Part shown: positions 45,376 through 53,980 of the stretch, in pieces
Layout of the letters: each line of letters starts with the position of its first letter
Position numbering within the stretch: position 1 is the first letter of the stretch
Origin: Hyphomicrobiales bacterium
GTDB taxonomy: Bacteria > Pseudomonadota > Alphaproteobacteria > Rhizobiales > MH13
Length of the DNA: 64,000 bases
Assembly (NCBI GenBank): GCA_017642935.1
Contig: JAEPOK010000001.1
Location: 1,321,192 to 1,385,191 of the forward strand
Reading direction: 5' to 3'
The notes under the pieces: generated by a model
What the model was told of the DNA's origin: nothing
Databases searched by the model: none
The model's input: only the letters and a program-made list of their open reading frames with translations
Made by a program: the position numbers and the translations under genes

Positions 45376-46038
45376 ATGAACGATTTCATCGACGCCTATT
45401 GCGAACGGCTCGGCGCTGGGTTCTGGGCAGAGCCAACCAACGCGCTGACCAACTTGGCGTTCCTGGTGGCGGCCTATCTGCTCTACCAGCGTTTGCGTGG
45501 AAGCGGCGACATACCCGCCTTGGCACTGACACTGCTGATCGCCTTGATCGGCATCGGATCGTTCCTGTTTCACACCTACGCCACGGTCTGGGCATCACTG
45601 GCCGATGTCTTGCCAATCGTCGCCTATATGATGACCGCCATCGGCATTGGGCTGAAAAGGCGTTTTGGCTTACCGACCCAGGCTGCGGCTCTCGGCGCTG
45701 TCATTTTTGTGTTTGGCACAGCCTTGATCATGTTCAGCCCGTTCATGGCTTTCCTGCCAAGCGGTTCGGTTGCCTACCTGCCGGCGCTCATCGTTTTAGC
45801 GCTGTTTGCCATTTCGCTCTCACTGAAGAGCAGCGAGTTCGCCGTCTTCTTTATCCTCGCGACACCGGTCTTTGCGCTCTCGCTGTTCCTGCGCACTCTG
45901 GACGCGCCACTGTGTGACCTCGTTCCCTCGGGCACGCATTTCGCCTGGCACGTTCTCAATGCTGTCACACTCTATCTGGTGACCTGGGGGTTGGTACGCC
46001 ACGGCACTATCGACGCGCGAACTGAAGAGCGCTCGTAA
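45376..46038 (+). CDS. Ceramidase-like (CREST) membrane hydrolase
   Basis: 220 residues with seven hydrophobic helices. Landmarks of the alkaline-ceramidase domain are YCER and FWAEPTNALTNLAFL at the N-terminus, GIGSFLFHTYATVWASLADVLPI (His and Asp ligands) and GTHFAWHVLNAV near the end (two His). These match the expected zinc-dependent hydrolase site. Whether the substrate is a ceramide, another amide-linked lipid or none is unknown. The 3' end overlaps the convergent flavocytochrome gene by 32 bases. Confidence 0.85.
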   Translation: MNDFIDAYCERLGAGFWAEPTNALTNLAFLVAAYLLYQRLRGSGDIPALALTLLIALIGIGSFLFHTYATVWASLADVLPIVAYMMTAIGIGLKRRFGLPTQAAALGAVIFVFGTALIMFSPFMAFLPSGSVAYLPALIVLALFAISLSLKSSEFAVFFILATPVFALSLFLRTLDAPLCDLVPSGTHFAWHVLNAVTLYLVTWGLVRHGTIDARTEERS

Positions 46039-47350
46039 GCGGGCCGCTGGACACGCCAAAACGCCTCAGCAACCAGCCGACAAATTTGCGCACGCCAATG
46101 CCTGATCGGATTTCAAAAGCCTCAAAGGCAAAATAGCGCCGTTTCAGTCCTTTGGCGATCAACCCTTTGCGCAGCACCTCCCGCAAGCCTTCCGGTCCGC
46201 AATAGGCAACGCGGGTTTGGCGCCAATCAACGTTGACACGTTCGGCAAGGCTATCGGCCGTCAATCGCTCCCCTTTGCCGCTTTCAAACAGGTGCAGCGT
46301 GAAGTTTGGATGGCGCGCTTCAGCCTCGCGCAATTCCTCAAGGTGTGCCGCATCAGAGGCCTCGCGCACGCCATAAGCCAAGTGCACTGGTCCTTTGTGC
46401 TTTTCCAACTCACCGGCAAAAGCGGCAAACGGCGTAATCCCGACGCCAGCCGCAATCCAGACAGACGGCCTGTCGCCTTTGTAGGCACGGAAGTGGCCAT
46501 AGGCGTGGGAAACCTTCGCGCTCTGCCCAACCGCAAGCCGCCGGGCAAAGTTGCGCGTGTCGTCACCAAGCGCTTTCACTGTGAAACGCAGCGCGCGATC
46601 CTCTGACGGCGCCTTGGAGATCGTGAACGGATGGGTCTCTGCAACACCTTCATGACCAAACCGAACAAACGCGAACTGGCCCGCTTGGTGGGCAATACCT
46701 TTGCCTTTTGGCTCAAGACTGATCGCAAGTGTGGACCCCTCTTTGTCGATGTCAGCAATTGTGTAGCTCTGCCGGCCCTGGAACAGCCCATAGGGCAGCA
46801 AGGTGTAGATCCACGAGAGAACACCAAGCAGGCAGAGGATCAAGATGCTGACACCGAGGGGGTCAGTGTTGGCAATCGGCTTCATGATCAGGGCAAAGTG
46901 GGCCACCGACGCAACGAAGAAACCACCCATCAGTTTGTGCGTCCAACGCCACAGATTGTAGGGGATGAAAGTAACGATGGTGATGATGACGAGCGCAACC
47001 AAACCGTAAAGGCTGATCTCGCCAAGGGTTTCGGCGAAATCGTGCAATCTGGTCTCCCGGCCCAATGCAGGCAGGTCGGCGTCGATTGTATCATGCACCA
47101 ACACCGCGGCCAGCCCACCAATGCCGAGCCATTTGTGCAGCACATAGATCCTGTCGAGCCCGCCAAACAGCGTTTCTAGCCCGGCCAGCCTGGTCGCGAG
47201 GATTTGCGCAAGCGCCATCGCGACCAACGCAACGATGCCAATATACTGGCTGATGAGCGGGATAATGTCGTAACGCGCAGCCAGCGGGACGTAGCCGATC
47301 AGCGGCGAAAGCAGTGCAAGAGCGATGATCACCAGGCCAAGAGGGCGCAT
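46007..47350 (-). CDS. Ferric-reductase-like transmembrane flavocytochrome
   Basis: 447 residues. The N-terminal half has six helices with histidine pairs suited to two hemes (LHKWLG, LVHD, WTHKLMGG, VAHFAL). The C-terminal half is a ferredoxin-NADP reductase-type module: FAD segment HPFTISKAPS, then the NAD(P) segment WIAAGVGITPFAAFAGEL and CGPEGLREVL. It would move electrons from cytoplasmic NAD(P)H across the inner membrane to a metal or another acceptor. It lies downstream of a membrane LuxR regulator and a PepSY-like protein on the same strand. Confidence 0.9.
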   Translation of the reverse strand: MRPLGLVIIALALLSPLIGYVPLAARYDIIPLISQYIGIVALVAMALAQILATRLAGLETLFGGLDRIYVLHKWLGIGGLAAVLVHDTIDADLPALGRETRLHDFAETLGEISLYGLVALVIITIVTFIPYNLWRWTHKLMGGFFVASVAHFALIMKPIANTDPLGVSILILCLLGVLSWIYTLLPYGLFQGRQSYTIADIDKEGSTLAISLEPKGKGIAHQAGQFAFVRFGHEGVAETHPFTISKAPSEDRALRFTVKALGDDTRNFARRLAVGQSAKVSHAYGHFRAYKGDRPSVWIAAGVGITPFAAFAGELEKHKGPVHLAYGVREASDAAHLEELREAEARHPNFTLHLFESGKGERLTADSLAERVNVDWRQTRVAYCGPEGLREVLRKGLIAKGLKRRYFAFEAFEIRSGIGVRKFVGWLLRRFGVSSGPLTSALQFARR

Positions 47351-47391
47351 GGACTTGATCCTTCATTTGGTCTGTTGCTTGGGTGAACCGG

Positions 47392-47946
47392 CTAGCTAGC
47401 GGCGGGTTGTGTGTTCAGTCCGTCAGCCATGAGCTCTTCGATGAATACGCTGAGCAATTGCGGGCGACCGGTGACGCCAGCCTTGCGATAAACCGCGTTG
47501 CACTGTGCCTTGATGGTGCCGTCCTTGGTTTCGCGCAGCCTTGCCATGTCGGCGATCGAAAGGCCCTTGATAGCCATCAACGCGACATCGCGTTCGGAGG
47601 GCGTCAGGCCCCAATCGTCGAAATGCGCGTCCAGAAGTTCGGCAAATGCGCCAGATGCGATCTGCATTTGCTGTTCCAATCGTTTTTGCCGATCGAGCAA
47701 CGCCCACAGCTGACGACCGGTGAAGAGGAGACTGACGATCAAAACGCCCGTGATGACATATTCCATCAAGTCGGACTCGCCCCAATGCGCCAGACTCTGA
47801 TTGCCGGTCAGGTCACCAAGAGCATCCAGCGCAAAAAAAAGCGCGCAGAACGCCTGGAGGAAGAACACCGTCGAAAGCGCCGGATTGAGGCGAATGAGCG
47901 TCGGCAGGCTGGTTGCGAGCGTGTTGGGCCTGGTGGGGCTGGTCAT
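47392..47946 (-). CDS. LuxR-type regulator with two transmembrane helices
   Basis: 184 residues. Two hydrophobic helices (about 24-43 and 61-79) precede a short coiled segment and a C-terminal LuxR helix-turn-helix: LTPSERDVALMAIKGLSIADMARLRETKDGTIKAQCNAVYRKAG. A DNA-binding domain tethered to the inner membrane suggests sensing of a membrane or periplasmic signal. It lies between an exported PepSY-like protein and a transmembrane flavocytochrome, 41 bases from the latter, which it probably controls. Confidence 0.87.
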   Translation of the reverse strand: MTSPTRPNTLATSLPTLIRLNPALSTVFFLQAFCALFFALDALGDLTGNQSLAHWGESDLMEYVITGVLIVSLLFTGRQLWALLDRQKRLEQQMQIASGAFAELLDAHFDDWGLTPSERDVALMAIKGLSIADMARLRETKDGTIKAQCNAVYRKAGVTGRPQLLSVFIEELMADGLNTQPAAS

Positions 47947-48010
47947 CTTATTTTGTCCGTCAAAGCGAGAGAACCGGCTGCGCAGCGATGCACAGCCGGT
48001 TCGTCAGGGG

Positions 48011-48316
48011 TTAGTTCCCCATATCGTCGTCATCATCGTCATCGTCCTCCTCTTCGAGTTCGACCGAGACAATCATGCCGGTTTCGGGCGAAATCTCCAA
48101 CTCGAGCAGCTGGCCATCGGTTAGGACAACTGCTTCCAATTCATCGTCTTCGGCTTCGATATCGCGCACCTCATAGCCAGCGCTGGTGAGAGTATTCATC
48201 ACCTCTTCCAAATTGGTGCCGACCGTGTCGCCAACCGTTGGGGCGGCGAGGGCGACGGCGGGAGCGACAAGAAGGCCGGCAGAACCGGCAAGCAGTGCTT
48301 TCTTCAGCATGGTCAT
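48011..48316 (-). CDS. Exported PepSY-like protein with Asp-rich tail
   Basis: 101 residues: a signal peptide (MTMLKKALLAGSAGLLVA, ending near ALA) and a PepSY-like repeat (VMNTLTSAGYEVRDIEAEDDELEAVVL, then DGQLLELEISPETGMIVSVE). The C-terminus is a run of Glu and Asp ending in MGN, with eight consecutive Asp. The ATG at 48316 has AGGA 9 bases upstream. The acidic tail could bind metal ions in the periplasm. It is the first gene of the set with the membrane LuxR regulator and flavocytochrome. Confidence 0.82.
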   Translation of the reverse strand: MTMLKKALLAGSAGLLVAPAVALAAPTVGDTVGTNLEEVMNTLTSAGYEVRDIEAEDDELEAVVLTDGQLLELEISPETGMIVSVELEEEDDDDDDDDMGN

Positions 48317-48569
48317 TTCAGGGGATCCTTTCATCAACACGCCGGGCGGGGGTGCCCGTCGCTGTCGATGAGGTGGGAGATGGCGAGCGTTGATCCCATT
48401 GCGCTGAGGTTGATCTGCGGCGCAATAAACTAGGGTTTATGCGCGGGATTACCTGACTTTTGGCGCGGAAGGTGCTGCGGCAAGGCTGTTTTTCCGTGCC
48501 TGCCCCGTGACGCAGCTTAAGAGTGTGATACGCCTCGTTTCAAAATGATTTGGCTTTGGGGAGCACGTG

Positions 48570-50894
48570 ATGGACGAAGATACGCCGGTAAAGGCTGACA
48601 GCAACGCGAGCGATAAAGACCAGCTCAGTCAAGCGGCCCTGTTTTACCATGAGTATCCGCGCCCCGGTAAGCTGCAGATTACGGCCACCAAACCGCTTGG
48701 CAACCAGCGTGACTTGGCGCTGGCCTATTCGCCGGGCGTCGCTGCGCCGTGCTTGGAAATCGAAAAAGACCCCCTGACGGCGGCGAAGTATACAGCTCGC
48801 TCGAACCTTGTGGGCGTGATTTCCAACGGAACAGCCGTCCTCGGTCTTGGCGCGATCGGCGCGCTTGCCTCCAAGCCGGTCATGGAAGGTAAGGCGGTCC
48901 TGTTCAAAAAATTCGCCGGCATCGACGTCTTCGACATCGAAGTGGACGAACTTAATCCACAAAAGTTCATCGATACCGTCGCCGCGCTGGAGCCAACCTT
49001 TGGCGGCATCAACCTTGAGGACATCAAGGCTCCGGAATGCTTCATTATCGAAGAAGCACTGAAAGAGCGTATGGACATTCCGGTGTTCCATGACGATCAG
49101 CACGGCACCGCGATTATCGTCTCAGCGGCCGTGCGCAACGCGCTGGAGTTGACCGGCAAGGACATCAAGCAAATTAAGCTGGTGACAGCCGGCGCGGGTG
49201 CCGCGGCGCTTGCCTGTCTTGGCTTGCTTGAAGAGGCCGGCCTGCCGCGCGAAAACATCTGGATCACTGATCTTGAAGGCTGTGTCTATGAGGGCCGCAA
49301 GGAACTGATGGACCCCTACAAGGACCGTTATGCGCAAGCGACCGATCTGCGCACGCTCGGTGAGGTCATCGAAGGCGCCGATGTTTTCCTCGGCCTGTCG
49401 GCAGGCGGCGTTTTGAAACCGCAGATGCTGGAAAAGATGGCCAGCTCGCCGCTAATCATGGCGCTCGCCAACCCGAACCCGGAAATCGATCCAGCGACCG
49501 CGCGGGACGTCCGCCCGGATGCCATCATCTGCACCGGGCGTTCGGACTATCCCAATCAAGTCAATAATGTTCTGTGTTTTCCCTACATCTTCCGTGGCGC
49601 GCTCGATGTTGGCGCACGCACGATCAACAGCGAAATGAAGCTGGCCGCCGTGGAAGCGATTGCGGCGCTTGCCCGGGAAGAACCGTCCGAAGTTGCGGCG
49701 CGAGCCTATGGTGGACAATCCTCCACTTTTGGGCCGGATTTCCTGATCCCCTCCCCGTTCGACAATCGGCTTATCCTGCGGATCGCACCAGCCGTCGCCA
49801 AAGCAGCCATGGACTCAGGTGTCGCCAACCAGCCGATCGAAGATTTGGACGCCTATATGGACCGGCTCAACCGGTTCGTGTTCCGCTCCGGGTTGATCAT
49901 GAAGCCGGTGATCGCGCAGGCGAAGGCCAACCCCAAACGGGTCATCTATGCCGAAGGTGAAGATGAGCGCTGCCTGCGTGCAGCGCAGATCGCCATGGAG
50001 GACGGCATCGCCGTTCCGATCCTTATCGGGCGCCCGACCGTCATGCTCGATCGGGCCAAACGCTTTGGCCTTAAACTGCGACCCGGCGAAGATTGCGAGA
50101 TCATCAATCCGGAGGATGATCCGCGCTACCGCGACTATGTGGACGCCTATTTCGAGAGCGTTGGCCGATCCGGCGTAACGCCCGATGCCGCGCGCACTGT
50201 GGTGCGAACCAATACGACGGTGATCGGCGCAATCGCGGTCAAACTCGGCGATGCCGATGCACTGCTCTGTGGTCTACAAGGCGGGTTTTCCGGTCATGTT
50301 GGCCATGTGCGCGATATTCTTGGAACCAGTTCGGATGTCGCCGACTATTCGACCTTGTCGCTACTGATCATGGACAAGGGTGGGTACTTCATGACCGACA
50401 CCTATGTCAGCTACGATCCACCGGCTCGGGAAATCGCCGAGACGACGATCCGTGCCGCCCACCATATTCGCCGGTTCGGGATCGAGCCGAAAGCAGCCTT
50501 GGTTTCGCATTCCAACTTCGGATCACGCCCGACGCCATCTGCGTTGAAGATGCGCAAAGCGTTTCAGATTCTGCAGGATCAGGGCATCGACTTTGAGTGC
50601 GACGGCGAAATGCACGCCGATGTGGCTTTGTCACAAGTCTTGCGCGACCGTGTCATGCCGGAGAGCCATCTGACCGGCGAAGCGAACCTTTTGGTTCTTC
50701 CCAATCTTGATGCCGCCAACATTGCCCTCAACATGACCAAGGTGCTCGGCGAAGCGCTCCATGTCGGGCCGATCCTGATCGGACCGTCCAAGCCCGCTCA
50801 CGTCTTGACCCCATCAGTCACCAGCCGTGGTGTGGTGAATATGACCGCGCTTGCCAGCGTCGATGCGCAGGCCGGAAGCGTCGTACCTGTTTAA
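48570..50894 (+). CDS. maeB: NADP-dependent malic enzyme, MaeB type
   Basis: 774 residues. The N-terminal malic enzyme domain (1 to about 430) shows [42 protein letters not shown] and the NADP loop [16 protein letters not shown]. The C-terminal domain (about 440-774) is phosphotransacetylase-like, with [15 protein letters not shown] and [15 protein letters not shown], as in rhizobial MaeB, where it is thought to regulate rather than catalyse. It decarboxylates malate to pyruvate, producing NADPH. ATG 48570 follows GGGGAG; GTG 48567 is directly before it. The stop interlocks with lrgB on TTAA. Confidence 0.95.
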   Translation: MDEDTPVKADSNASDKDQLSQAALFYHEYPRPGKLQITATKPLGNQRDLALAYSPGVAAPCLEIEKDPLTAAKYTARSNLVGVISNGTAVLGLGAIGALASKPVMEGKAVLFKKFAGIDVFDIEVDELNPQKFIDTVAALEPTFGGINLEDIKAPECFIIEEALKERMDIPVFHDDQHGTAIIVSAAVRNALELTGKDIKQIKLVTAGAGAAALACLGLLEEAGLPRENIWITDLEGCVYEGRKELMDPYKDRYAQATDLRTLGEVIEGADVFLGLSAGGVLKPQMLEKMASSPLIMALANPNPEIDPATARDVRPDAIICTGRSDYPNQVNNVLCFPYIFRGALDVGARTINSEMKLAAVEAIAALAREEPSEVAARAYGGQSSTFGPDFLIPSPFDNRLILRIAPAVAKAAMDSGVANQPIEDLDAYMDRLNRFVFRSGLIMKPVIAQAKANPKRVIYAEGEDERCLRAAQIAMEDGIAVPILIGRPTVMLDRAKRFGLKLRPGEDCEIINPEDDPRYRDYVDAYFESVGRSGVTPDAARTVVRTNTTVIGAIAVKLGDADALLCGLQGGFSGHVGHVRDILGTSSDVADYSTLSLLIMDKGGYFMTDTYVSYDPPAREIAETTIRAAHHIRRFGIEPKAALVSHSNFGSRPTPSALKMRKAFQILQDQGIDFECDGEMHADVALSQVLRDRVMPESHLTGEANLLVLPNLDAANIALNMTKVLGEALHVGPILIGPSKPAHVLTPSVTSRGVVNMTALASVDAQAGSVVPV

Positions 50895-51619
50895 AGAAAG
50901 CGGGCAATCACTGGCACAAGCATGGCCGTCGCCAAGCCGTTAAACGCCATGGCGATTCCGGCGAACAATCCGGCCACAGGATTGACCTGAAAGGCGCGCG
51001 CGGCCCCAATGCCGTGGGCGGCAACGCCGGCTGCAAAACCTCGGGCGGCAGGATCCTTGATACGCAGCGCGTTCATCACGGGCGTGACCATGATCGCGCC
51101 GAGTATGCCGGTCATAATGACAAAAACCGCTGTCAAAGACGCGATCCCGCCAAACTCGACCGAGATGCCCATGGCGATTGGTGTGGTCACCGATTTGGGG
51201 ACAAGTGACCAAAGGACCGCACCTTCAATGCCAAACAGGACGGCCAATCCATAAACACTGGCAACTGCCGTCACCGCACCGGCCAGCAAGGCAGCTATGA
51301 TCGCGGCGACATGGCGTTTCACTTCTGGCCAGTTGGCAACCAGTGGCACAGCCAAGGAAACCGTCGCCGGCCCAAGCAGAAAATGCACAAATTGGGCGCC
51401 GGAGAAATACGTCGTGTAGCTTGTCGAGGTGAGCAGCAAAACGGCAGCGACGAGACCGGCTGAAACCACAACCGGATTGGCCAACGGGTGGCGGTTGGCA
51501 TGCTTCGACAGGCCATCACCAATGGCGTAGGCGACCACGGTCACCGTGAGCCACAACAAGGGCGTGGCCTCAAGAAAGACCCAGAGATCCAAAAACTCTT
51601 CGACCGGGAACCCGTCCAT
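50891..51619 (-). CDS. lrgB: LrgB/CidB family membrane protein
   Basis: 242 residues with about eight hydrophobic helices. Family landmarks: NPVVVSAGLVAAVLLL near residue 48, FLLGPATVSLAVPL, WSLVPKSVTTPIAMGIS, and GFAAGVAAHGIGAARAF near the end. LrgAB/CidAB proteins affect murein hydrolase export, cell lysis and, in some species, pyruvate or glycolate transport. The start codon directly follows the lrgA stop. It is convergent with maeB, a malic enzyme that makes pyruvate, which is suggestive only. Confidence 0.92.
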   Translation of the reverse strand: MDGFPVEEFLDLWVFLEATPLLWLTVTVVAYAIGDGLSKHANRHPLANPVVVSAGLVAAVLLLTSTSYTTYFSGAQFVHFLLGPATVSLAVPLVANWPEVKRHVAAIIAALLAGAVTAVASVYGLAVLFGIEGAVLWSLVPKSVTTPIAMGISVEFGGIASLTAVFVIMTGILGAIMVTPVMNALRIKDPAARGFAAGVAAHGIGAARAFQVNPVAGLFAGIAMAFNGLATAMLVPVIARFL

Positions 51620-51988
51620 CTAGGATGCCTCGTCCGGCGGCGTCTGCGTGCCAATCCAGCGATCGACAAGGACGAACACGGTTGCGGTGACGATCAGGGT
51701 CAAAAGCGTGGACAGGCTGAGCGCGAGAATGAGCGGCCAAAAATCGTTGGCAAACACGCCGAGATGCTGGATCAAGCCGACCGCAGCGGGCACGAACAAT
51801 AAGGATAGATGCCCCAACAACGTGTTGGCGAGCGGCTCAACGATGGCCCGCAGGCTCGGAACGAGCGCTAGCAATGCCGCCAGCAGAATAAGGCCGATCA
51901 CAGGCCCCGGGATGCCGAAGCCAGCGAGGCGCGCCACCCCCTCGCCCGCCAATTGCATGCTCAGAACAAGAGCGATCGCTTGAATCAT
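51620..51988 (-). CDS. lrgA: LrgA/CidA family holin-like protein
   Basis: 122 residues with four hydrophobic helices: GIPGPVIGLILLAALLAL, LANTLLGHLSLLFVPAAVGL and a Leu/Thr-rich third and fourth helix. The family partners LrgB. No spacing lies between the two genes. The CSS-EAL gene ends 78 bases upstream on the same strand, so all three may share a transcript. Confidence 0.92.
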   Translation of the reverse strand: MIQAIALVLSMQLAGEGVARLAGFGIPGPVIGLILLAALLALVPSLRAIVEPLANTLLGHLSLLFVPAAVGLIQHLGVFANDFWPLILALSLSTLLTLIVTATVFVLVDRWIGTQTPPDEAS

Positions 51989-52066
51989 GAGCGTTTGCCA
52001 GGGGAAATGCAGGCGGGCTGATCAGCCGGGCGCTCTTGCCGGGTACGCAGACACCAAGACACGTCG

Positions 52067-53728
52067 TTACGCAGCATCGGCATCTATGTCGGCCTTGGCC
52101 TCTTCAATCTGGCGGGCGGCTGCGCGGATCGTCGCTGCTTTGCGTTTCGCTTCGACTGAGCGGTCGCTTTTGCGTTTCTGCGTATCGGCAACACCGAGCT
52201 TTTTGACCAGCGCAAGATACTGCTTGGCGGGAAGCGCCGGCGCAAACAGATAACCCTGAGCTTGTCGGATGCCGTAGCGCTTCAAATGCGCCACTTGCTC
52301 GATACGTTCCACACCTTCGGCAACCACATCCATGTCGAGCTGTTCGGCCAGATCCGTCAGCGTATGGGTGATCGATTCGCCGATCCGGCTCACACCCAAC
52401 TGGTCGATGAACATTTTGTCGATCTTCACTATGTCGAGGCCAAGCTCTTGCAGGTAGGCAAGGCCACCATGGCCGGTGCCCGCATCATCAAGAGCCAAGC
52501 GACAGCCAAGCCGCTGAAGTTTGCGCATAATCACTTTGGCCTGCGACAAGCTTTCAAGCGGTGCGCGCTCTGTGATTTCCAAGACCACTTGACCGTAGGC
52601 GATGTTGGATGGACCGAAGATCGACTCCACGTCCTCGATGATGTCAAGATTGGTGAAATGCTGGTTGAAGAGGTTGATGGCAACCTTCAGCCCGGGGCGG
52701 CTTTTGTAGTCGCGCTGCAAGTCGCGGACGACGGCTTGCATCAGTCTGCGGGTCATCGGAATGGCCAGACCGGTCTGTTCGGCCAGGCCGATAAATGCGC
52801 CAGGTGAGACTGTACTTCCGTCCGGCTTGATCCATCGCACAAGCACTTCACAGCCCACCAGCTTGCCGGTCTCGACATCAATGACTGGCTGATAGAACGG
52901 CACAAACTCATCGTGATTGATGGCGCGCTCGATCTCATTGACCTGCGCTGGCGTGTAGTGGATGAGACGCGTGGTCAAGAGCACGATCAGCGCGCCGATC
53001 ACGATTGAGCCAACCATCGCCCATAAGCGGATGGCGTTGAAATTGGCTTCTATGAGGTTGCGATCGACGGATACTTGGACTCGCATTGCACCATCGACCA
53101 AAGGCAACGATTTTACCTCGATGTGGGCACGCTCCTGACCGCCATAGGTTTCTGGATCACGGGCGAACAGCACTGCATCGCCCAGGGACAGCGCAACGCC
53201 CGTGGTCAAATCGACCATGTCGAAGAAATGCGGCAGCGTCTGGCGAGGTAGGAAGGCGGAATGGATCCCATGGTCCGATGCAAAATCCAGGATCAGACCA
53301 GTGATCCGCGTTTCAAAAATCCGTGCCTGCGCGAGGCGGAAATCGCCATCGAAAATGGGCGTGGGCTCGCGAAACAATTGGAACGCGCCTTCCCCCAAAT
53401 CCGGTTCCATGCAGATCAGCTCGCCGTCGAGAGACTGCATCGCAAGAATGGAAATATCGGGTGATTGGAGCGCCAGTGTCCGCATCCGTTCGATATCGGT
53501 CGAACCGCACCCAACCCCGGCTGCATCGGCAAGCCTTGCCAGTTCCTCAGTCAAGTTACGAAGCTGGGTATCCACTCCTTCGCTCGCCAGGATCGCTTGA
53601 TGTTCAAGATGTTCATCAGCCTTGGTGGCGGCATAGTGCCCGATGAGCCAATGCGCTCCGAAAACAGGCATGAGCGCAAGGACGCACCCGAACGCAAAGA
53701 ACCAAAGCTGCCGAACGTTTAATTTCAC
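52067..53728 (-). CDS. CSS-motif EAL phosphodiesterase
   Basis: 553 residues. Two transmembrane helices (about 8-30 and 237-258) flank a periplasmic CSS domain with the signature CGSTD near residue 74 and another Cys at about 106 (GELICMEP). In enterobacterial CSS proteins such cysteines form a redox-sensitive disulfide. The cytoplasmic EAL domain shows FYQPVIDVETGKLVGCEVLVRW (E-V-L form), EITER, DDAGTGHGGLAYLQ, VKIDKMF and VAEGVER, so c-di-GMP hydrolysis is likely. The 45-residue C-terminal tail is charged. The start is GTG 53728 with AAGG upstream. Confidence 0.92.
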   Translation of the reverse strand: MKLNVRQLWFFAFGCVLALMPVFGAHWLIGHYAATKADEHLEHQAILASEGVDTQLRNLTEELARLADAAGVGCGSTDIERMRTLALQSPDISILAMQSLDGELICMEPDLGEGAFQLFREPTPIFDGDFRLAQARIFETRITGLILDFASDHGIHSAFLPRQTLPHFFDMVDLTTGVALSLGDAVLFARDPETYGGQERAHIEVKSLPLVDGAMRVQVSVDRNLIEANFNAIRLWAMVGSIVIGALIVLLTTRLIHYTPAQVNEIERAINHDEFVPFYQPVIDVETGKLVGCEVLVRWIKPDGSTVSPGAFIGLAEQTGLAIPMTRRLMQAVVRDLQRDYKSRPGLKVAINLFNQHFTNLDIIEDVESIFGPSNIAYGQVVLEITERAPLESLSQAKVIMRKLQRLGCRLALDDAGTGHGGLAYLQELGLDIVKIDKMFIDQLGVSRIGESITHTLTDLAEQLDMDVVAEGVERIEQVAHLKRYGIRQAQGYLFAPALPAKQYLALVKKLGVADTQKRKSDRSVEAKRKAATIRAAARQIEEAKADIDADAA

Positions 53729-53739
53729 GGGGAACCTTG

Positions 53740-53933
53740 GGCCTTTTTCGCTCTATCACGCGGTTTTGAAGAAAGTAGTGCCTGCGCGGCGCGGGCCAAC
53801 CTAAAGTCGCATCGCGGCACTTGCTATCTGGTAAACAATCCGCCGAGATTGCGATGCGCGTGCCGCTTGTCGCATTTGAAGCGATGAGAGCCGACCACCG
53901 AAGCCCCTAAACCCAGTTGCTCTGGGCCTTTTT
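53740..53933 (+). ncRNA. Candidate small RNA or attenuated leader upstream of the PfkB kinase
   Basis: This stretch has no coding frame but shows compact structure. CGCATCGC (53808-53815) pairs with GCGATGCG (53851-53858), and the neighbouring CGGCAC and GTGCCG can pair in an alternative, non-nested way. An intrinsic terminator closes it at 53912-53933, 47 bases before the kinase start. This fits either an independent small RNA or a leader with two competing folds that controls the kinase. No known RNA family was recognised and no promoter was assigned, so the 5' limit is arbitrary. Confidence 0.35.
53912..53933 (+). terminator. Intrinsic terminator before the PfkB kinase
   Basis: CCCAG-TTGCT-CTGGG stem-loop followed by CC and TTTTT on the plus strand. 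There is no plus-strand coding gene upstream of it for more than 2 kb (the neighbour is the minus-strand CSS-EAL gene), so it must end a non-coding transcript or act as an attenuator. Confidence 0.75.
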
Positions 53934-53980
53934 AAGTGCCATGCAACGCGTCGATAAAAATCCTAGCTTTGGAGCCGTTC

